Source: Alphaproteobacteria bacterium
Lineage (GTDB): Bacteria; Pseudomonadota; Alphaproteobacteria; Acetobacterales; Acetobacteraceae
NCBI GenBank assembly: GCA_020850755.1
Contig: JADZEB010000009.1
Coordinates: 1-64,000 of the forward strand
Direction: 5' to 3'
DNA: 64,000 nucleotides
Positions 32,799 through 44,128 of the stretch are shown here, in pieces. Made by a program: the position numbers and the translations under genes. The first letter of the stretch is position 1. Each line of letters opens with the position of its first letter. The notes under the pieces are model-generated. The model had not been told where the DNA came from. It made no database searches and saw only the letters and a list, made by a program, of their open reading frames with translations.

Positions 32799-34484
32799 TC
32801 AGTTCGCCTGGCGGCGGAGGAAGGTCGGGATGTCGAGCCCGAGATCATCCTCGGCCGCCGGGCGGCGGGTGGTCGTGCGCGGCGCTTCCGGCAGGCTGCG
32901 CGCCGCCGGTGCCGGTGCCGGCGTCGTGTAGGCGGGCGCGGGCTGCGGCTGCGGTGCCGGCTGCGGCGCCGCCGCCTGCGGCTCGGCGCGGCCGAGCCCG
33001 GTCGCGTTGCGGAACAGGCGCGAAAGCGGGCCGCGCTGCGGCGCCGGGCCCGACTGGGCGGCGCGCTGCTGCCCGTCGAACAGCGTGCCGGGCTGCGCCG
33101 CCACCGGACCGGCCACCGGCGCGGGAGCCGGGGCAGGCGCCTGGGCATAGCTCGGCTGCGGCCGCGCCTGGTGGATCGGAGCGTGCGACACCGGCGCCGG
33201 AGCGGGAGTCGGGGCGGGCATCGCGGCCTGGGCCGGGGCCGGCTCGGCCGCCGGCTCGGCGATCATCGCGGCGGCCGACTGCGGCTCGGCATAGGCGACA
33301 GGCTGCGCCGCAACCTGGGCCGCAACCTGGGCCGCAACCTGGGCCGAGGCCATCGGCGCGGCCACCGGCGCCGGCTGTGCAGCCATCACCACCGGCATCG
33401 GCGCCGGGCGCGGCATCGGCGCCGGTTGCGCATGCATCACGCGCGCGGTGTTGCCCACCACATGCAGCACGCGCTCGGGCCGGGTCTGGGTCATCGAGGC
33501 TGCGTCGATGCCGGTCGCGACCACGGAAACGCGGATGCGCCCGTTCATGGTCTCGTCGATCGCCGCGCCGAAGATGATGTTGGCCTCGCCATCGGCTTCC
33601 TGCTCCACCTCCTTGCGGATGCGGTTGGCCGCCTCGTCGATCTCGAACAGGCCGACATCCTGCCCGCCGGTGATATTGATCAGCACCCCGCGCGCACCCT
33701 TGACCGAGGTATCGTCGAGCAGCGGGTTGGAGATCGCCGCCTCGGCCGCCTTCTCGGCCCGTTTCTCGCCCTCGGCCTCGCCGGTGCCCATCATCGCCTT
33801 GCCCATCTCGCTCATCACCGTGCGGATGTCGGCGAAGTCGAGATTCACAAGGCCCGGGCGCACGATCAGGTCGGTGACACCGCGCACGCCCATGTGCAGG
33901 ACGTTGTCGGCCATCTTGAAGGCTTCGGCGAAGGTGGTCTTCTCGGTGGCCAGCCGGAACAGGTTCTGGTTCGGGATGACGATCAGCGTATCGACGAACT
34001 GCTGCAGCTCCTCGATCCCGGCCTCGGCCACGCGGCGGCGCTTCGGCCCCTCGAAGTCGAAGGGCTTGGTGACGACGCCGACGGTCAGCACGCCGCGCTC
34101 GCGCGCCATGCGCGCGATCACCGGGGCCGCACCCGTGCCGGTTCCCCCGCCCATGCCGGCGGTGATGAACAGCATGTGCACGCCGGCCAGATGCGTCTCG
34201 ATCTCGCCCAGCGCCTCCTCGGCCGCCTCGCGCCCGACCTCGGGCCTGGCGCCGGCGCCGAGCCCCTGGGTCTTGTGCAGGCCGAGCTGGATGCGCCGGT
34301 CCGCGCGCGAGGTCAGCAGCGACTGCGCATCGGTATTGGCGACGATGAAGTCGATGCCTTCAAGCTCGCTCGCGATCATGTTGTTGACCGCGTTGCAGCC
34401 GCCACCCCCCACACCGATGACGGTGATGCGCGGCTGGAAGTCCGAGGCGATGTCGGTCGCGGGAACGGTGAGGTTGAGCGTCAT
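32799..34484 (-). CDS. ftsZ: Cell division protein FtsZ
   Basis: FtsZ is the tubulin-like GTPase that forms the division ring. The 561-residue protein has the N-terminal GTPase domain ([20 protein letters not shown] tubulin signature at 112-118, and [11 protein letters not shown]). The T7-loop region follows, then a long disordered Ala/Pro/Gln linker from about residue 330 to 540, which includes three perfect 12-bp repeats (AAQV). It ends in the conserved C-terminal peptide [16 protein letters not shown], which binds FtsA and other partners. Long linkers are normal in alphaproteobacteria. A 169-nt gap from ftsA may hold its own promoter. Confidence 0.97.
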   Translation of the reverse strand: MTLNLTVPATDIASDFQPRITVIGVGGGGCNAVNNMIASELEGIDFIVANTDAQSLLTSRADRRIQLGLHKTQGLGAGARPEVGREAAEEALGEIETHLAGVHMLFITAGMGGGTGTGAAPVIARMARERGVLTVGVVTKPFDFEGPKRRRVAEAGIEELQQFVDTLIVIPNQNLFRLATEKTTFAEAFKMADNVLHMGVRGVTDLIVRPGLVNLDFADIRTVMSEMGKAMMGTGEAEGEKRAEKAAEAAISNPLLDDTSVKGARGVLINITGGQDVGLFEIDEAANRIRKEVEQEADGEANIIFGAAIDETMNGRIRVSVVATGIDAASMTQTRPERVLHVVGNTARVMHAQPAPMPRPAPMPVVMAAQPAPVAAPMASAQVAAQVAAQVAAQPVAYAEPQSAAAMIAEPAAEPAPAQAAMPAPTPAPAPVSHAPIHQARPQPSYAQAPAPAPAPVAGPVAAQPGTLFDGQQRAAQSGPAPQRGPLSRLFRNATGLGRAEPQAAAPQPAPQPQPAPAYTTPAPAPAARSLPEAPRTTTRRPAAEDDLGLDIPTFLRRQAN

Positions 34485-34513
34485 CAGTGGATCTCCCCTT
34501 CAGGAGTTTGGTC

Positions 34514-34527
34514 CGGCTTGCAAGCCG
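34514..34527. promoter_or_regulatory. Palindrome and GANTC sites upstream of ftsZ
   Basis: The ftsA-ftsZ gap contains the perfect palindrome CGGCTTGCAAGCCG and, on the minus strand, TTGACC a few bases before it. Two GANTC sites (GAGTC at 34527-34531 and 34578-34582) flank the area. GANTC is methylated by CcrM in many alphaproteobacteria, and ftsZ promoters are classic CcrM/GcrA targets in Caulobacter. Whether this organism uses that control is inference. Confidence 0.4.
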
Positions 34528-34653
34528 AGTCGGTCAAGCGGTTTGGCGACTTATCCCCGGCTTGCTTCGCCTTGACGGAGTCGGAGCCGGGTGCGGGGCG
34601 TTGCGGGCGGCGTCGGGTGCGGGTCGGCACGGTGGAATTTCTCCTTCGCTCTG

Positions 34654-35982
34654 CTACCAGGCGGAGCGGAGCCAGGCGGCGAGGCGGCGCAACCCGCCCC
34701 TCGGCGCTTCGTCCAGGGCGGGGGCGATGTCGTCGGCCTGCGCGCCGCGCTCGGCGGCATAGAGGGCAAGGCCGGCGGCCACCGCGAAGGCGGGCGAGGT
34801 GGCGGCCTCGGGCAAGCCGCGCACGGTCTGCGGGCGGCCATGGCGCACCTGCTTGTCGAGCACGTGTGCGGCCAGCTCGCGCACGCCGACAAGCTGCGAG
34901 GCACCGCCGGTCAGGACCACGCGCCGGCCGGCGATGCGGCCAAGCTGGGCGTCTTCCAGCCGCGAGCGGACCAGCTCGAAAGTCTCCTCGAGCCGCGGGC
35001 GGATGATGCCCACCAGCATCGAGCGCGGCACCTTGGCGATCTGGTGCTCGTCCTCGCCGATCAGCGGCACGGCCAGGTTCTCGCGGTCATCGTCGGGGCT
35101 GGCCTGGGCCGAGCCATAGAGCGTCTTCATCCGCTCGGCATGGGCGAGCGGGGTGGAAAGGCCGCGGGCGATGTCGTTGGTGACATGCTGGCCGCCGACC
35201 GGGATGAGGTCGGCATGCACAAGCCGCCCCTCGGCGAAGACGGCGATCGAGGTCACGCCCGCGCCCATATCGACCACGGTCACGCCGAGCTCGCGCTCAT
35301 CCTCCACCAGCGCGGCGATGCCGGCGGCGAAGGGCGCGACGACAAGCTGCTCGATCGCCAGGTCGCAGCGCCCGAGGCAGGTCTGCAACGTGCGCAAGGC
35401 ACCTTGCGCGGCATCGACGACATGCAGCTTGGCCGCAAGCTCGGCCGCGTGCATGCCGCGCGGATCGCGCACGCCCGCCGCGCCGTCGAGCGCATAGCCG
35501 AGCCGCACCACATGCACCACCTCGCGCTCGGGCTGGCGCGCGCGCGCGCCCGCCTCGGCCTGGAGGTGGCGCAGATCGGCCTCGGTCACGGCGCGCGCCG
35601 GGATCTGCACGGCGAGGTCGAGGATGGTCGAGTGCGGCTTGCCGCAGGAAAGGTTCACCGTCACCGCGTCGAGCCGGGTGTCGGCCATGTCCTCGGCCTG
35701 GGCGACGGTGGCGCGCAGCGCCGCCTCGGCCGCCTCCAGCTCCACCACCGCGCCGGCACGCAGCCCGGCCGAGCGCTGATGGCCCATGCCGATGACGCGG
35801 ATGCCGCCATCGCTTTCCGTGCGCAGGACAAGGCAGGTCACCTTGCTCGTGCCGATGTCGAGCACGCCGAACAGGCCCGAGCGGCCGCGGCCCTTGCCAC
35901 GCGGCGCGGCACCCTTGGAGCCGGTGAACTGGGAGCCGGTAAACACAGGCCCGATCGCGGCGGGGCGGGCGATTTCGTTCAT
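34654..35982 (-). CDS. ftsA: Cell division protein FtsA
   Basis: FtsA is the actin-like protein that tethers FtsZ to the membrane. The 442-residue protein starts at ATG 35982 (GGAG upstream; an in-frame ATG ten codons earlier is possible). The first 40 residues are variable and include a duplicated FTGS. The actin fold begins at FGVLDIGTSKVTCLVLR (phosphate 1), continues through the SHS2 insert, phosphate 2 (VTVVDMGAGVTSIAVF) and the adenosine motif (RVVLTGGASQLVG). The C terminus is a short amphipathic LRRLAAWLRSAW, the membrane-targeting helix. It follows ftsQ after 81 nt. Confidence 0.95.
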   Translation of the reverse strand: MNEIARPAAIGPVFTGSQFTGSKGAAPRGKGRGRSGLFGVLDIGTSKVTCLVLRTESDGGIRVIGMGHQRSAGLRAGAVVELEAAEAALRATVAQAEDMADTRLDAVTVNLSCGKPHSTILDLAVQIPARAVTEADLRHLQAEAGARARQPEREVVHVVRLGYALDGAAGVRDPRGMHAAELAAKLHVVDAAQGALRTLQTCLGRCDLAIEQLVVAPFAAGIAALVEDERELGVTVVDMGAGVTSIAVFAEGRLVHADLIPVGGQHVTNDIARGLSTPLAHAERMKTLYGSAQASPDDDRENLAVPLIGEDEHQIAKVPRSMLVGIIRPRLEETFELVRSRLEDAQLGRIAGRRVVLTGGASQLVGVRELAAHVLDKQVRHGRPQTVRGLPEAATSPAFAVAAGLALYAAERGAQADDIAPALDEAPRGGLRRLAAWLRSAW

Positions 35983-36063
35983 GCGGCGAGGCTCCGTCGG
36001 TCGTGTCGGCACGTTGCGGCTGGGAGGGGGGGACGCGGTGTCATGGCGGCGTTCCTCGCCCTC

Positions 36064-37008
36064 TCAGATCGGGCGGCGCGCGGGCGGGCGCGCCGGCTGG
36101 TGCTGCGGTGCCGCCCCGCGCGGGGCCGAGGCGGGCGTCGCGCGCCCCCCGCCGGCGCCCGCGCTTGCGCCGGTGCGCTCGCCCTCGCCTTCACTGGCGT
36201 CGGGCAGCGGGCGCAGCACGAGGCGGTCGGGCAGGCGCAGATCGAGGCTGGCGAAGGCGCGGTCGAGCAGGCCGTGGCGCGCATGCATCTCGGCCGCGCG
36301 CTCGATCGCGGCCTCCTCGGCGCCTTCGGGCAGCAGCAGGTCGGCGCCCGAGTGCAGGCGCAGGTTCCAGCGCCGCTCGCCCACCCGCACCGCCGCCGCG
36401 ACGCGCGCCTGCAACTCGGCGTGCTGGGCGATCTTGTCGAGCAGGGTGGCGGCGCCCTCGGCGGCGCCCTTGCCCACCACCAGCGGCAGGCGGCCGAAGC
36501 TCTGCACGTCGGTATCGGTGATGACATGCCCGGCGCGGTCGATGACGCGGAAGCGCCCGCCCTCCTGCCACAGCGCGAAGGGCGTGCGCTCGCGCAGCGT
36601 GACGAAGAGCGTGCCGGGGAAGCGGCGGCCAACCGTGGCCTCGGCGACCCAGGGCAGGGCGCCGAGCCGCGCCTTGACCTCGGCCGGCGAGATGCCAAGG
36701 AGCGGTGCCTCGGCGCGGAAGCCGATCGCCTCGTGCAGTGTCGCAACCGGCGTGTGCACGCGCCCCGTGACGACGAGATCGCGATAGGTCAGGCCGGCGC
36801 GGGCCGAGATCTCGATCACGCGCTCGGCGAGGTTGGTCGCCGGCACGCGCAGAACGCCCGAATACCAGACGCCCAGCACCACGCCCGCGCCGGCCAGCGC
36901 CGCCACCGCCCAGCGCGCGACATGACCGAGCCGGCGCAGGCGGCGGAAGAACAGGCGCAGCCGGCCGGGGCGGCGCGGCGTCGGGTCGCGGTTGATCAGC
37001 CGTCGCAT
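36064..37008 (-). CDS. ftsQ: Cell division protein FtsQ
   Basis: FtsQ is a bitopic divisome protein that links early and late division proteins. The 314-residue protein has a basic cytoplasmic N terminus and one membrane helix at about 32-50 ([20 protein letters not shown]). The POTRA domain follows ([24 protein letters not shown]...[28 protein letters not shown]), then the beta domain with [10 protein letters not shown] Gly/Ala/Pro-rich periplasmic tail of about 45 residues ends the protein. Its start overlaps the ddl stop by 13 nt. The POTRA-plus-beta layout and gene position identify it despite low sequence conservation. Confidence 0.92.
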   Translation of the reverse strand: MRRLINRDPTPRRPGRLRLFFRRLRRLGHVARWAVAALAGAGVVLGVWYSGVLRVPATNLAERVIEISARAGLTYRDLVVTGRVHTPVATLHEAIGFRAEAPLLGISPAEVKARLGALPWVAEATVGRRFPGTLFVTLRERTPFALWQEGGRFRVIDRAGHVITDTDVQSFGRLPLVVGKGAAEGAATLLDKIAQHAELQARVAAAVRVGERRWNLRLHSGADLLLPEGAEEAAIERAAEMHARHGLLDRAFASLDLRLPDRLVLRPLPDASEGEGERTGASAGAGGGRATPASAPRGAAPQHQPARPPARRPI

Positions 37009-37925
37009 CGTGCCTCCTCGACAAGCCAGGCGCAGAGAGAGGCGAAATCGATGCCGCAATGCGCCGCCTGTTCCGGGACCAGGGAGGTCGGTGTCATGCC
37101 CGGCTGGGTGTTCACTTCCAGCAGCACCAGCCGGCCGGGCTCGCACTTCGTGTCGTCGTAGCGGAGGTCGGCGCGGCTGACGCCGCGGCAGCCGAGCGCC
37201 TGGTGTGCGGCGAGTGCGATGCGCATCGCCTCCGCGTAGGCGTCGGGGTGGATGCGCGCCGGGATGACATGGTTCGAGCCGCCGGCGACATACTTGGCGT
37301 CGTAGTCGTAGAAGCCGCGATGCGTCTCGATCTCGGTCACGGCGAGCGCGCGCCCGCCCATCACGGCGACGGTCAGCTCGCGCCCCGGCACGAAAGGCTC
37401 GGCCATGATGCGGCCATAGCGCCAGGTGGCAGCCGCCTCGGCCAGCCGGTTGCTGCCCTCGCCGACGATGAACACGCCGACCGAGCTGCCCTCGTTCGCG
37501 GGCTTGAGGACATAGGGCTGCGGCAAGGGATCGCCGGCGCCAAGATCGCGCGCATCGAGCAGCTTGTGCGCCACCACCGGCAGGCCGGCGGCGGCGAACA
37601 CCGCCTTGGCCGCGGGCTTGTCCATCGCCAAGGCCGACGCGAGCACGCCCGAATGGGTGTAGGGGATGGCGAGATGCTCGAGGATGCCCTGCATGCAGCC
37701 ATCCTCGCCCCAGCGGCCGTGCAGCGCGTTGAAGGCGGCGTCGGGCTTCGCGGCCGCCAGCGCGGCGACCAGCGCGGCTAGGTCGCGCGTGACGTCGATC
37801 TCGCTCACCGCGTAGCCGGCCTGGCGCAGCGCGATTGCCGCCTGCGCGCCGGAGACGAGCGAGACCTCGCGCTCGTTCGAGAAGCCGCCCTTGAGCACGG
37901 CGACGCGCTTGCGGGTGCCGCTCAT
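36996..37925 (-). CDS. ddl: D-alanine--D-alanine ligase
   Basis: Ddl is an ATP-grasp enzyme that joins two D-alanines for the peptidoglycan stem peptide. The 309-residue protein shows [17 protein letters not shown] at the N terminus, [39 protein letters not shown], the [18 protein letters not shown]-binding loop and the C-terminal [20 protein letters not shown] with Mg ligands. The size matches DdlB. Its ATG overlaps the murB stop (ATGA), and its own 3' end runs 13 nt into ftsQ. Confidence 0.96.
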   Translation of the reverse strand: MSGTRKRVAVLKGGFSNEREVSLVSGAQAAIALRQAGYAVSEIDVTRDLAALVAALAAAKPDAAFNALHGRWGEDGCMQGILEHLAIPYTHSGVLASALAMDKPAAKAVFAAAGLPVVAHKLLDARDLGAGDPLPQPYVLKPANEGSSVGVFIVGEGSNRLAEAAATWRYGRIMAEPFVPGRELTVAVMGGRALAVTEIETHRGFYDYDAKYVAGGSNHVIPARIHPDAYAEAMRIALAAHQALGCRGVSRADLRYDDTKCEPGRLVLLEVNTQPGMTPTSLVPEQAAHCGIDFASLCAWLVEEARCDG

Positions 37926-38902
37926 CGTGCGCCCCCTGCGGCATCGCCCGCTTCCATCGGCACGATCTCGAGCCCCGGCAGGAAGCGGCCGATGCGGCGG
38001 ATTTCCCATTCCAGGCTCACGCCGGTAGCGGCCTTGACGCGGCGGCGCACCTCCTCGCCCAGGCCCTCGATGTCGGCGGCGGTGGCGTTGGCGGTGTTGA
38101 GCAGGAAGTTGGCGTGCTTCTCGCTTACCATCGCGTCGCCCCGGCGCAGGCCGCGGCAGCCGGCGCGGTCGATCAGTTCCCAGGCGCGCGCGCCCTCGGG
38201 GTTCTTGAAGGTGGAGCCGCCGGTGCGCGCGCGGGTGGGCTGGCTTGCCTCGCGCTGGCGGCGGATCTCGGCCATGCGCGCGGCGATCGCGGCCTTGTCC
38301 TCGGGCATCGCGCGCAGGCGCGCGCGGGTGACGATCGCGCCCGCCGGCAGGGCCGAGCGGCGATAGGCGAAGCCGAGCTCGGCATTGGCCAGCCGCGCCT
38401 GCCGGCCATCGGGCGTGACGATCTCGGCCCAGTCCAGCGCCTCGCGCGTCTCGCGCCCATAGGCGCCGGCATTCATCGCCACCGCCCCGCCGATGGTGCC
38501 GGGAATGCCGGAGAGGAATTCGAGCCCGCAGAGGCCCGCCTGCGCCGCCGCCTCGGCCACCGCGAGGTCGAGGCAGGCGGCACCGGCAAGGATGCCGTCC
38601 GCCTCGGCCGCGATCGCGTTGAAGCCGCGCGCGAGGCGCACGACCACGCCCGGCACGCCGCCATCGCGCACGATCAGGTTCGAGCCGACCCCGATCACGC
38701 TCACGGGCACATCGGCCGGGCGCGCGGCCATGAAGGCGGCGAGGTCGTCGGCATCGGCGGGGCGGAACAGCACCTCGGCCGCACCACCGGCGCGGAACCA
38801 GGTCTGCGCGCCCAAGGGCGCGTCGGGCACGAGCCGCCCGCGCACCGGCGGCAGGCGGTCGAGCAGCGGCGCGTCGGTGGTGGTGCGGGCGGGCGCCATC
38901 AT
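37922..38902 (-). CDS. murB: UDP-N-acetylenolpyruvoylglucosamine reductase
   Basis: MurB is the FAD enzyme that completes UDP-MurNAc. The 326-residue protein has the FAD-binding [16 protein letters not shown]-type motif (here [19 protein letters not shown]) and [24 protein letters not shown]. The catalytic segment [19 protein letters not shown] places the proton-donating Ser in GSTFKNP, followed by [10 protein letters not shown]. It is a type II MurB lacking the E. coli loop, as usual in alphaproteobacteria. Its start codon lies in ATGATG, overlapping the murC TGA. Confidence 0.96.
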   Translation of the reverse strand: MMAPARTTTDAPLLDRLPPVRGRLVPDAPLGAQTWFRAGGAAEVLFRPADADDLAAFMAARPADVPVSVIGVGSNLIVRDGGVPGVVVRLARGFNAIAAEADGILAGAACLDLAVAEAAAQAGLCGLEFLSGIPGTIGGAVAMNAGAYGRETREALDWAEIVTPDGRQARLANAELGFAYRRSALPAGAIVTRARLRAMPEDKAAIAARMAEIRRQREASQPTRARTGGSTFKNPEGARAWELIDRAGCRGLRRGDAMVSEKHANFLLNTANATAADIEGLGEEVRRRVKAATGVSLEWEIRRIGRFLPGLEIVPMEAGDAAGGAR

Positions 38903-40326
38903 GTCCGCCTCCCGCCGCTGGCCTGCAGCGCCTTGAGCTGGTCGGGCAGGGCATGGGCCCAGTTGGTGATGCTGCCGGCGCCCAGGCAGACGACGAAATC
39001 GCCCGGCCGCGCGATCGCCGCCACCATCTCGGCCAGCGCCTCGGGGCCGGGCAGCGGCACGACCGAGCGGTGCCCGCGCGCGCGCAGGCCCTCCACCAGC
39101 GCGTCGCGGCTGATGCCCTGGATCGGCGCCTCGCCGGCGGCATAGACATCGGCCACGATCACGGTCGAGGCGTCGTTCATGCAGGCGCAGAACTCCTCGA
39201 ACAGCGAGGCCACGCGCGAATAGCGGTGCGGCTGCACCACCGCCACGACCTCGCGCGCACCGGCCTGGCGCGCGGCCTTCAGCACGGCGGCGATCTCCAC
39301 CGGATGGTGGCCGTAATCGTCGATCACGGTGATGCCGTTCGCCTCGCCGGTCTTGGTGAAGCGGCGCTTGACGCCGCGGAAATGGGCGAAGGCATCGCGG
39401 ATCGCGGCCTCGGGGATGTCCATCTCCAGCGCGATCGCCACGGCGGCCAGGCTGTTCTGGACATTGTGCGCGCCCATCATCGGCAGGCGCAGGCTCTTGA
39501 TCAGCCGGTGCGCGCCGGTGACGCGGTCGGAGAAGGCGACGTCGAAGGTGGCGCCCGAGCGGTCGGTGATCATGCGCTCGGCGCGCACATCGGCCTGCGG
39601 GCTGAAGCCGTAGGTGACGATGCGCCGGTCCGACAGGCGCGGGATCATCGCCTGCACCTCGGGATGGTCGATGCACAGGACGGCGAAGCCGTAGAACGGG
39701 ATGTTGGAGACGAAATCGTGGTAGGCCGCCTTCATCGCCTCGACCGAGCCGTAATGGTCGAGGTGCTCGGCGTCCATGTTGGTCACGATCGCGATCACCG
39801 CCGGCAGCTTGACGAAGGTGCCGTCGCTCTCGTCGGCCTCGACCACCATCCACTCGCCGGCGCCGAGGCGGGTGTTGGTGCCGTAGGCGTTGACGATGCC
39901 GCCATTGATGACGGTGGGATCGAGATGCGCCGATTCCAGCACGGCGGCGAACATGCTCGTGGTCGTGGTCTTGCCATGCGTGCCGCCGACCGCGACCGAC
40001 CAGCGCAGGCGCATCAGCTCGGCCAGCATCTCGGCGCGGCGCACCACGGGCAGGAGCCGCGCGCGCGCGGCCTGGACCTCGGGGTTGTCGGCCCGCACCG
40101 CCGAGGAGACGACCACCACCTGCGCCTCGCCCAGATTCTCGGCCGCGTGGCCGATGGCGACAGGGATGCCCGACTTGCGCAGGCGATCGACATTGTAGCC
40201 CTCGGCGATGTCGCTGCCCTGCACGCTGTAGCCGAGATTGTGCAGCACCTCGGCGATGCCGGACATGCCGATGCCGCCGATGCCGACAAAATGCAGCGGG
40301 CCGATCGAGAGGGGCAGGGCCCGCAT
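38899..40326 (-). CDS. murC: UDP-N-acetylmuramate--L-alanine ligase
   Basis: MurC adds the first amino acid, L-Ala, to UDP-MurNAc. The 475-residue protein opens with the Rossmann motif [22 protein letters not shown], then the ATP loop [12 protein letters not shown] and the Mur ligase signatures EADESDGTF and [12 protein letters not shown]. The C-terminal domain follows with [10 protein letters not shown] and QPHRYSR. Length is standard. Its ATG shares one base with the murG stop (TGATG), and its TGA overlaps the murB ATG. Confidence 0.97.
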   Translation of the reverse strand: MRALPLSIGPLHFVGIGGIGMSGIAEVLHNLGYSVQGSDIAEGYNVDRLRKSGIPVAIGHAAENLGEAQVVVVSSAVRADNPEVQAARARLLPVVRRAEMLAELMRLRWSVAVGGTHGKTTTTSMFAAVLESAHLDPTVINGGIVNAYGTNTRLGAGEWMVVEADESDGTFVKLPAVIAIVTNMDAEHLDHYGSVEAMKAAYHDFVSNIPFYGFAVLCIDHPEVQAMIPRLSDRRIVTYGFSPQADVRAERMITDRSGATFDVAFSDRVTGAHRLIKSLRLPMMGAHNVQNSLAAVAIALEMDIPEAAIRDAFAHFRGVKRRFTKTGEANGITVIDDYGHHPVEIAAVLKAARQAGAREVVAVVQPHRYSRVASLFEEFCACMNDASTVIVADVYAAGEAPIQGISRDALVEGLRARGHRSVVPLPGPEALAEMVAAIARPGDFVVCLGAGSITNWAHALPDQLKALQASGGRRT

Positions 40327-41480
40327 CAGGCGGTCTCCTTGGTGGTGGCGGCGACGGGCTCGCCGGCCTTGAGCGAGAGGACGAAATCGGCGAGCGCCTG
40401 CGCCGCGTCGGGACGGCCGAAGCCCGAGGCGGCCTCGGCGGCGCGGGCGAGGGCGGCGGGCACGGCGAGCAGGTCCTCGAGCCGCGCCTTCAGTGCCTCG
40501 GGCGTGAAGTCCGGCTGCGGCATCAGCCAGCCGCCGCCGGCAGCGCAGATCGCGCGCGCATTGGCGCTCTGGTGATCGTCGATCGCGCCGGGCAGCGGCA
40601 CGAACACCGCCGGGCGGCCGGCCACGGCCACCTCCGCGACGGTCGAGGCGCCGGCGCGCACGACCAGGAGATGCGCCGAGGCCAGCCGCTCGGCGACATC
40701 GCCGAAGAAGGTGGACAGCTCGGCCTGCACGCCGGCCGCCGCATAGGACGCCTGCACGCGGGCCAGATCCTCGGCGCGGCATTGCTGCGTCACGCGCAGG
40801 CGGCGGCGGAAGCAGGGATCGAGCGCGGCCAGCGCCGCCGGCACCACGTCCGAGAACACGCGCGCGCCGAGCGATCCACCCAGCACCAAGAGCGAGAGCG
40901 GCGCATCGATGCCGGGCGGCACATAGCCGCGCCCGGACAGCGCGGCGATCGCCGGGCGCACCGGATTGCCGGTGACGCGCACCTTGGCCGCCTCCTCGGG
41001 GCGGAGGCCGGTCGTGTCCGGGAAGGAAAGCGCGATGCCGTCGACGCGCGCGGCGAGCGCGCGGTTGGCGCGGCCGAGCACGGCGTTCTGTTCGTGCAGG
41101 ATGCTGGCCGGGCGCCAGCGCCGGCCCATCAGGCGGGCGGCGATCAGCGGCGGGAAGGAGGGATAGCCGCCGAAGCCCACCACCGCGCCGGGATGGAGGC
41201 GGGCAAGAGCGCGCCGCGCCTCGACGATGCCGAGGGCGAGCCCGCCGAGCGCGCGCGCGCGGTCGAGCAGGCCGCGCCCGGCCAGGCCGGCGCCGGCGAG
41301 CACCATCGTCTCGCAGCGGGCGAAGACGGCGCGCTGGAACGCGCCCGAGCGGCGGTCGGTCATCAGCACCACGCGCTCCCCGCGCGCGAGCAGCTCGGCC
41401 GCCAGCGCCTCGGCCGGGAACAGGTGTCCGCCGGTGCCGCCGGCGGCGATGACGATCGGGCGCAGCATCGGACCCCTCAT
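40326..41480 (-). CDS. murG: Undecaprenyl-PP-MurNAc-pentapeptide N-acetylglucosaminyltransferase
   Basis: MurG transfers GlcNAc to lipid I, forming lipid II on the inner face of the membrane. The 384-residue GT-B enzyme begins [26 protein letters not shown], the first Gly-rich loop. It continues with [34 protein letters not shown], the second Gly-rich [14 protein letters not shown] and the donor-site [31 protein letters not shown]. The latter is a slight variation on the usual SRAGA.T. Start ATG 41480 overlaps the ftsW stop; an internal ATG four codons later is also possible. Confidence 0.96.
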   Translation of the reverse strand: MRGPMLRPIVIAAGGTGGHLFPAEALAAELLARGERVVLMTDRRSGAFQRAVFARCETMVLAGAGLAGRGLLDRARALGGLALGIVEARRALARLHPGAVVGFGGYPSFPPLIAARLMGRRWRPASILHEQNAVLGRANRALAARVDGIALSFPDTTGLRPEEAAKVRVTGNPVRPAIAALSGRGYVPPGIDAPLSLLVLGGSLGARVFSDVVPAALAALDPCFRRRLRVTQQCRAEDLARVQASYAAAGVQAELSTFFGDVAERLASAHLLVVRAGASTVAEVAVAGRPAVFVPLPGAIDDHQSANARAICAAGGGWLMPQPDFTPEALKARLEDLLAVPAALARAAEAASGFGRPDAAQALADFVLSLKAGEPVAATTKETA

Positions 41481-42601
41481 GCCGCCTCCGCGTGGTTGCG
41501 CCGTCGTGTCAGGGCCAGCGCCATGCCCATGCCGAGCGCGATCGCGAAGACCGAGCTGCCGCCATAGGAGATGAAGGGCAGCGTCATGCCCTTGGTCGGC
41601 ACGAGATGGAGCGAGGAGGCCATGTTGATGAAGGCCTGCAGGCCGAACTGGGTGAACAGGCCGGCGGCCGCCAGCATGACGAACAGATCGACCTCGGCCA
41701 GCAGGCGGGCGAAGCCGCGCAGGACCACGAAGGCGAACAAAGCGACGATGACGAGGCAGAGGATCAGGCCGAACTCCTCGCCCGCCACCGCGAACACGAA
41801 GTCGGCATGCGCGTCGGGCAGGATCGACTTGACGCGCCCCTCGCCGGGGCCGCGGCCGAACAGCCCGCCCATGGCGAAGGCCTCCATCGCGCGGGTAATC
41901 TGGTAGCTGTCGCCCGAGGACGGATCGAGGAAGCGGTGCACGCGGCTTTGCACATGCGGCAGCATCAGGTAGGCCGCGGGGGCGGCGGCCAGCGCGACCC
42001 CGCCCGCGATCATCACGACGCCGAGATTGATGCCGGAAAGGAAAAGCTGCGCCATGAACACGCCGGCCACCACCACCGCCATGCCGATATCGGGCTGGCG
42101 GAACAGCACCAGCAGCACGGCGCCGAGCAGGCCGAAGGCTGCGGCATAGCCGCGCCAGCCGAGCCCCTGGCGCGCGCCGGCGAGCAGCCAGGCGGTCAGC
42201 ACCGCGAAGCAGGGCTTGAGGAACTCGGAAGGCTGCAAGGACATGCCGGGCAGGGCGATCCAGCGCCGCGCGCCCTTGATCTCCACCCCGATCACCAGCG
42301 TTGCCAGCGTGGCGATGAAGGCACCGATGAAGCCGAGCAGCGCCAGCCGGCGCACCTGCCGCGGGGTGGCGAGCGAGAGGAACAGCGTCGTTGCCACCGC
42401 GAGGCCCAGGAAGGGAAGCTGGCGGCGCACGAAGTAGAAGGAGTCGAAGCCGACGCGTCGGGCCACGTCCGGGCTTGCCGCCAGCGTCAGCAGCATGCCG
42501 ATCCCGGCCAGCACCGCGATGGCGGCGAGGGTCCAGCGATCGACCGTCCACCACCAGCGGCCGATCAGCGAGGTATCCGCGCGCGACAGGGCGACCATCA
42601 T
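41477..42601 (-). CDS. ftsW: Lipid II polymerase FtsW
   Basis: FtsW is the SEDS-family glycosyltransferase that polymerises septal peptidoglycan together with FtsI. The 374-residue protein has about ten membrane helices. Family motifs are [33 protein letters not shown], a large periplasmic loop containing [30 protein letters not shown], and [17 protein letters not shown] with the catalytic-type Asp. The C-terminal [18 protein letters not shown] is also present. Position between murD and murG distinguishes it from RodA. Its start lies in ATGATG overlapping murD. Confidence 0.96.
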   Translation of the reverse strand: MMVALSRADTSLIGRWWWTVDRWTLAAIAVLAGIGMLLTLAASPDVARRVGFDSFYFVRRQLPFLGLAVATTLFLSLATPRQVRRLALLGFIGAFIATLATLVIGVEIKGARRWIALPGMSLQPSEFLKPCFAVLTAWLLAGARQGLGWRGYAAAFGLLGAVLLVLFRQPDIGMAVVVAGVFMAQLFLSGINLGVVMIAGGVALAAAPAAYLMLPHVQSRVHRFLDPSSGDSYQITRAMEAFAMGGLFGRGPGEGRVKSILPDAHADFVFAVAGEEFGLILCLVIVALFAFVVLRGFARLLAEVDLFVMLAAAGLFTQFGLQAFINMASSLHLVPTKGMTLPFISYGGSSVFAIALGMGMALALTRRRNHAEAA

Positions 42602-44121
42602 GCGGCCCTTTCGCGCAGCGGGGTTGATGCGGGCGCGCCCCCGGCGGCGGGCGCGCGACCGGGCGGGGCGGCGGGCGCCGATCCGGGCGCCGATCCGGGC
42701 AGGCGGTCGAGGAATTGCGTGACCAGGGCGCGGAAGGCATCGCCGCGCGCCTCGAAACTGGCGAACTGGTCGAAGCTCGCGCAAGCGGGGGAGAGCAGCA
42801 CCACGGCCCGCCCGCGCGCCCTTGCCTCGGCTTGCGCGGCCTCGGTGGCGAGCGCCACCGCGCGATCGAGCGTGCCGGCGATGGTGTGTGCCACGCCGGC
42901 CGCGGCGAGCGTGCGGGCGAAATCGGGCGCTGCCTCGCCGATCAGGTAGGCGTGCGCAATGCGCGGGAAGTGCAGGGCGAGGGGCGCGATGCCGCCCTCC
43001 TTGGCCAGCCCGCCGGCGATCCAGTGGAGCCGTTCGTAGCAGCCGAGCGCCTTGTCGGCGGCATCCGCATTGGTGGCCTTGCTGTCGTTGACGAACAGCA
43101 TGCCGGCGCGCTCGGCCACGCGCTCCTGGCGGTGCGGCAGGCCGGGGAAGCCGGCAAGTCCGGCGCGGATCGCGCCATGGTCGAGCCCGCAGGCGAGCGC
43201 GGCGGCGGCGGCGGCGGCGGCGTTCTGGCGGTTGTGCGCGCCGGGCAGCGCCGGGTGATCGGCCAGATCGGCGATCTCGCGCGGGCTCGTGCCGGTCGCG
43301 TCGATCAGCCGCGTATCGAGCGCGAACACGCCGCGCGGCACCGCGCCCCTGGCCGAGACGCACACCAGCGGCGCCGGGCCGGCGGCAAGCGCCTCGGCCA
43401 GCGCGCGGCCCCACTCGTCATCGACGCCGACGATCGCAGAGGCGCGCGCATCCTGGTTGTCGAAGATGTGGCGCTTGGCCGCCATGTAGCCCGCCATGTC
43501 GCCATGCCGGTCGAGATGGTCGGGCGTGAGGTTGAGGAATATGGCCACGTCGAAGCGCGTGCGCGCCAGCCGTTCGAGCGCGTAGGACGACATCTCCAGC
43601 ACATAGGCCCCGCCCGCGCCCTGGCGCGGCAGGGCAAGCGCGGGCGGGCCGAGATTGCCGCCCACCGCCACCTTTCGCCCGGCCGTGGCGAGCAGGTGCC
43701 CGACCAGCGCGGTGGTGGTGGACTTGCCGTTGGTGCCGGTGATGCCGACGAACTGCGCGCCCGGATCGGCGCGGAACAGGAACTCGATCTCGGAGAGGAC
43801 CGGCACGCCGGCGCCAAGCGCGCGCGCGGCCACGGGGTGCGGGCGCGGCAGGCGGTGTGGGATGCCGGGCGAGAGCAGCAGCGCGTCGATGCCGGCGAAG
43901 TCGGCGGCGGCGAGATCGGCAAGCGTGATGCCGGCGCGCGCGGCCTCGGCGCGCGAGGGCTCGCGATCGTCCCAGGCGAGCACGCGCGCACCCCAGCCGG
44001 CGAGCGCGCGCGCCGCCGGCAGCCCGGCGCGGCCGAGCCCCATCACGGCGATGGTCTGGCCGGCGAAGGGTTGGCCGGCGAGGGATTGGCCGGCGGGGGG
44101 GTGCGCGCGGGGTTCGCTCAT
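42598..44121 (-). CDS. murD: UDP-N-acetylmuramoylalanine--D-glutamate ligase
   Basis: MurD adds D-Glu to UDP-MurNAc-L-Ala. The 507-residue protein is somewhat long because of an N-terminal tail with a triple 15-bp repeat (AGQSLAGQPFAGQ) before the Rossmann start IAVMGLGRAGLPAARALAGWG, and a Pro/Ala tail at the C terminus. The ATP loop is GITGTNGKSTTTALVGHLL, followed by FLNLTPDHLDRHGDMAGY. The C-terminal domain has FVNDSKATNADAADKAL and LLSPACASFDQFASFEARGDAF. mraY ends 7 nt upstream. Confidence 0.96.
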   Translation of the reverse strand: MSEPRAHPPAGQSLAGQPFAGQTIAVMGLGRAGLPAARALAGWGARVLAWDDREPSRAEAARAGITLADLAAADFAGIDALLLSPGIPHRLPRPHPVAARALGAGVPVLSEIEFLFRADPGAQFVGITGTNGKSTTTALVGHLLATAGRKVAVGGNLGPPALALPRQGAGGAYVLEMSSYALERLARTRFDVAIFLNLTPDHLDRHGDMAGYMAAKRHIFDNQDARASAIVGVDDEWGRALAEALAAGPAPLVCVSARGAVPRGVFALDTRLIDATGTSPREIADLADHPALPGAHNRQNAAAAAAAALACGLDHGAIRAGLAGFPGLPHRQERVAERAGMLFVNDSKATNADAADKALGCYERLHWIAGGLAKEGGIAPLALHFPRIAHAYLIGEAAPDFARTLAAAGVAHTIAGTLDRAVALATEAAQAEARARGRAVVLLSPACASFDQFASFEARGDAFRALVTQFLDRLPGSAPGSAPAAPPGRAPAAGGAPASTPLRERAA

Positions 44122-44128
44122 CGCCCCC

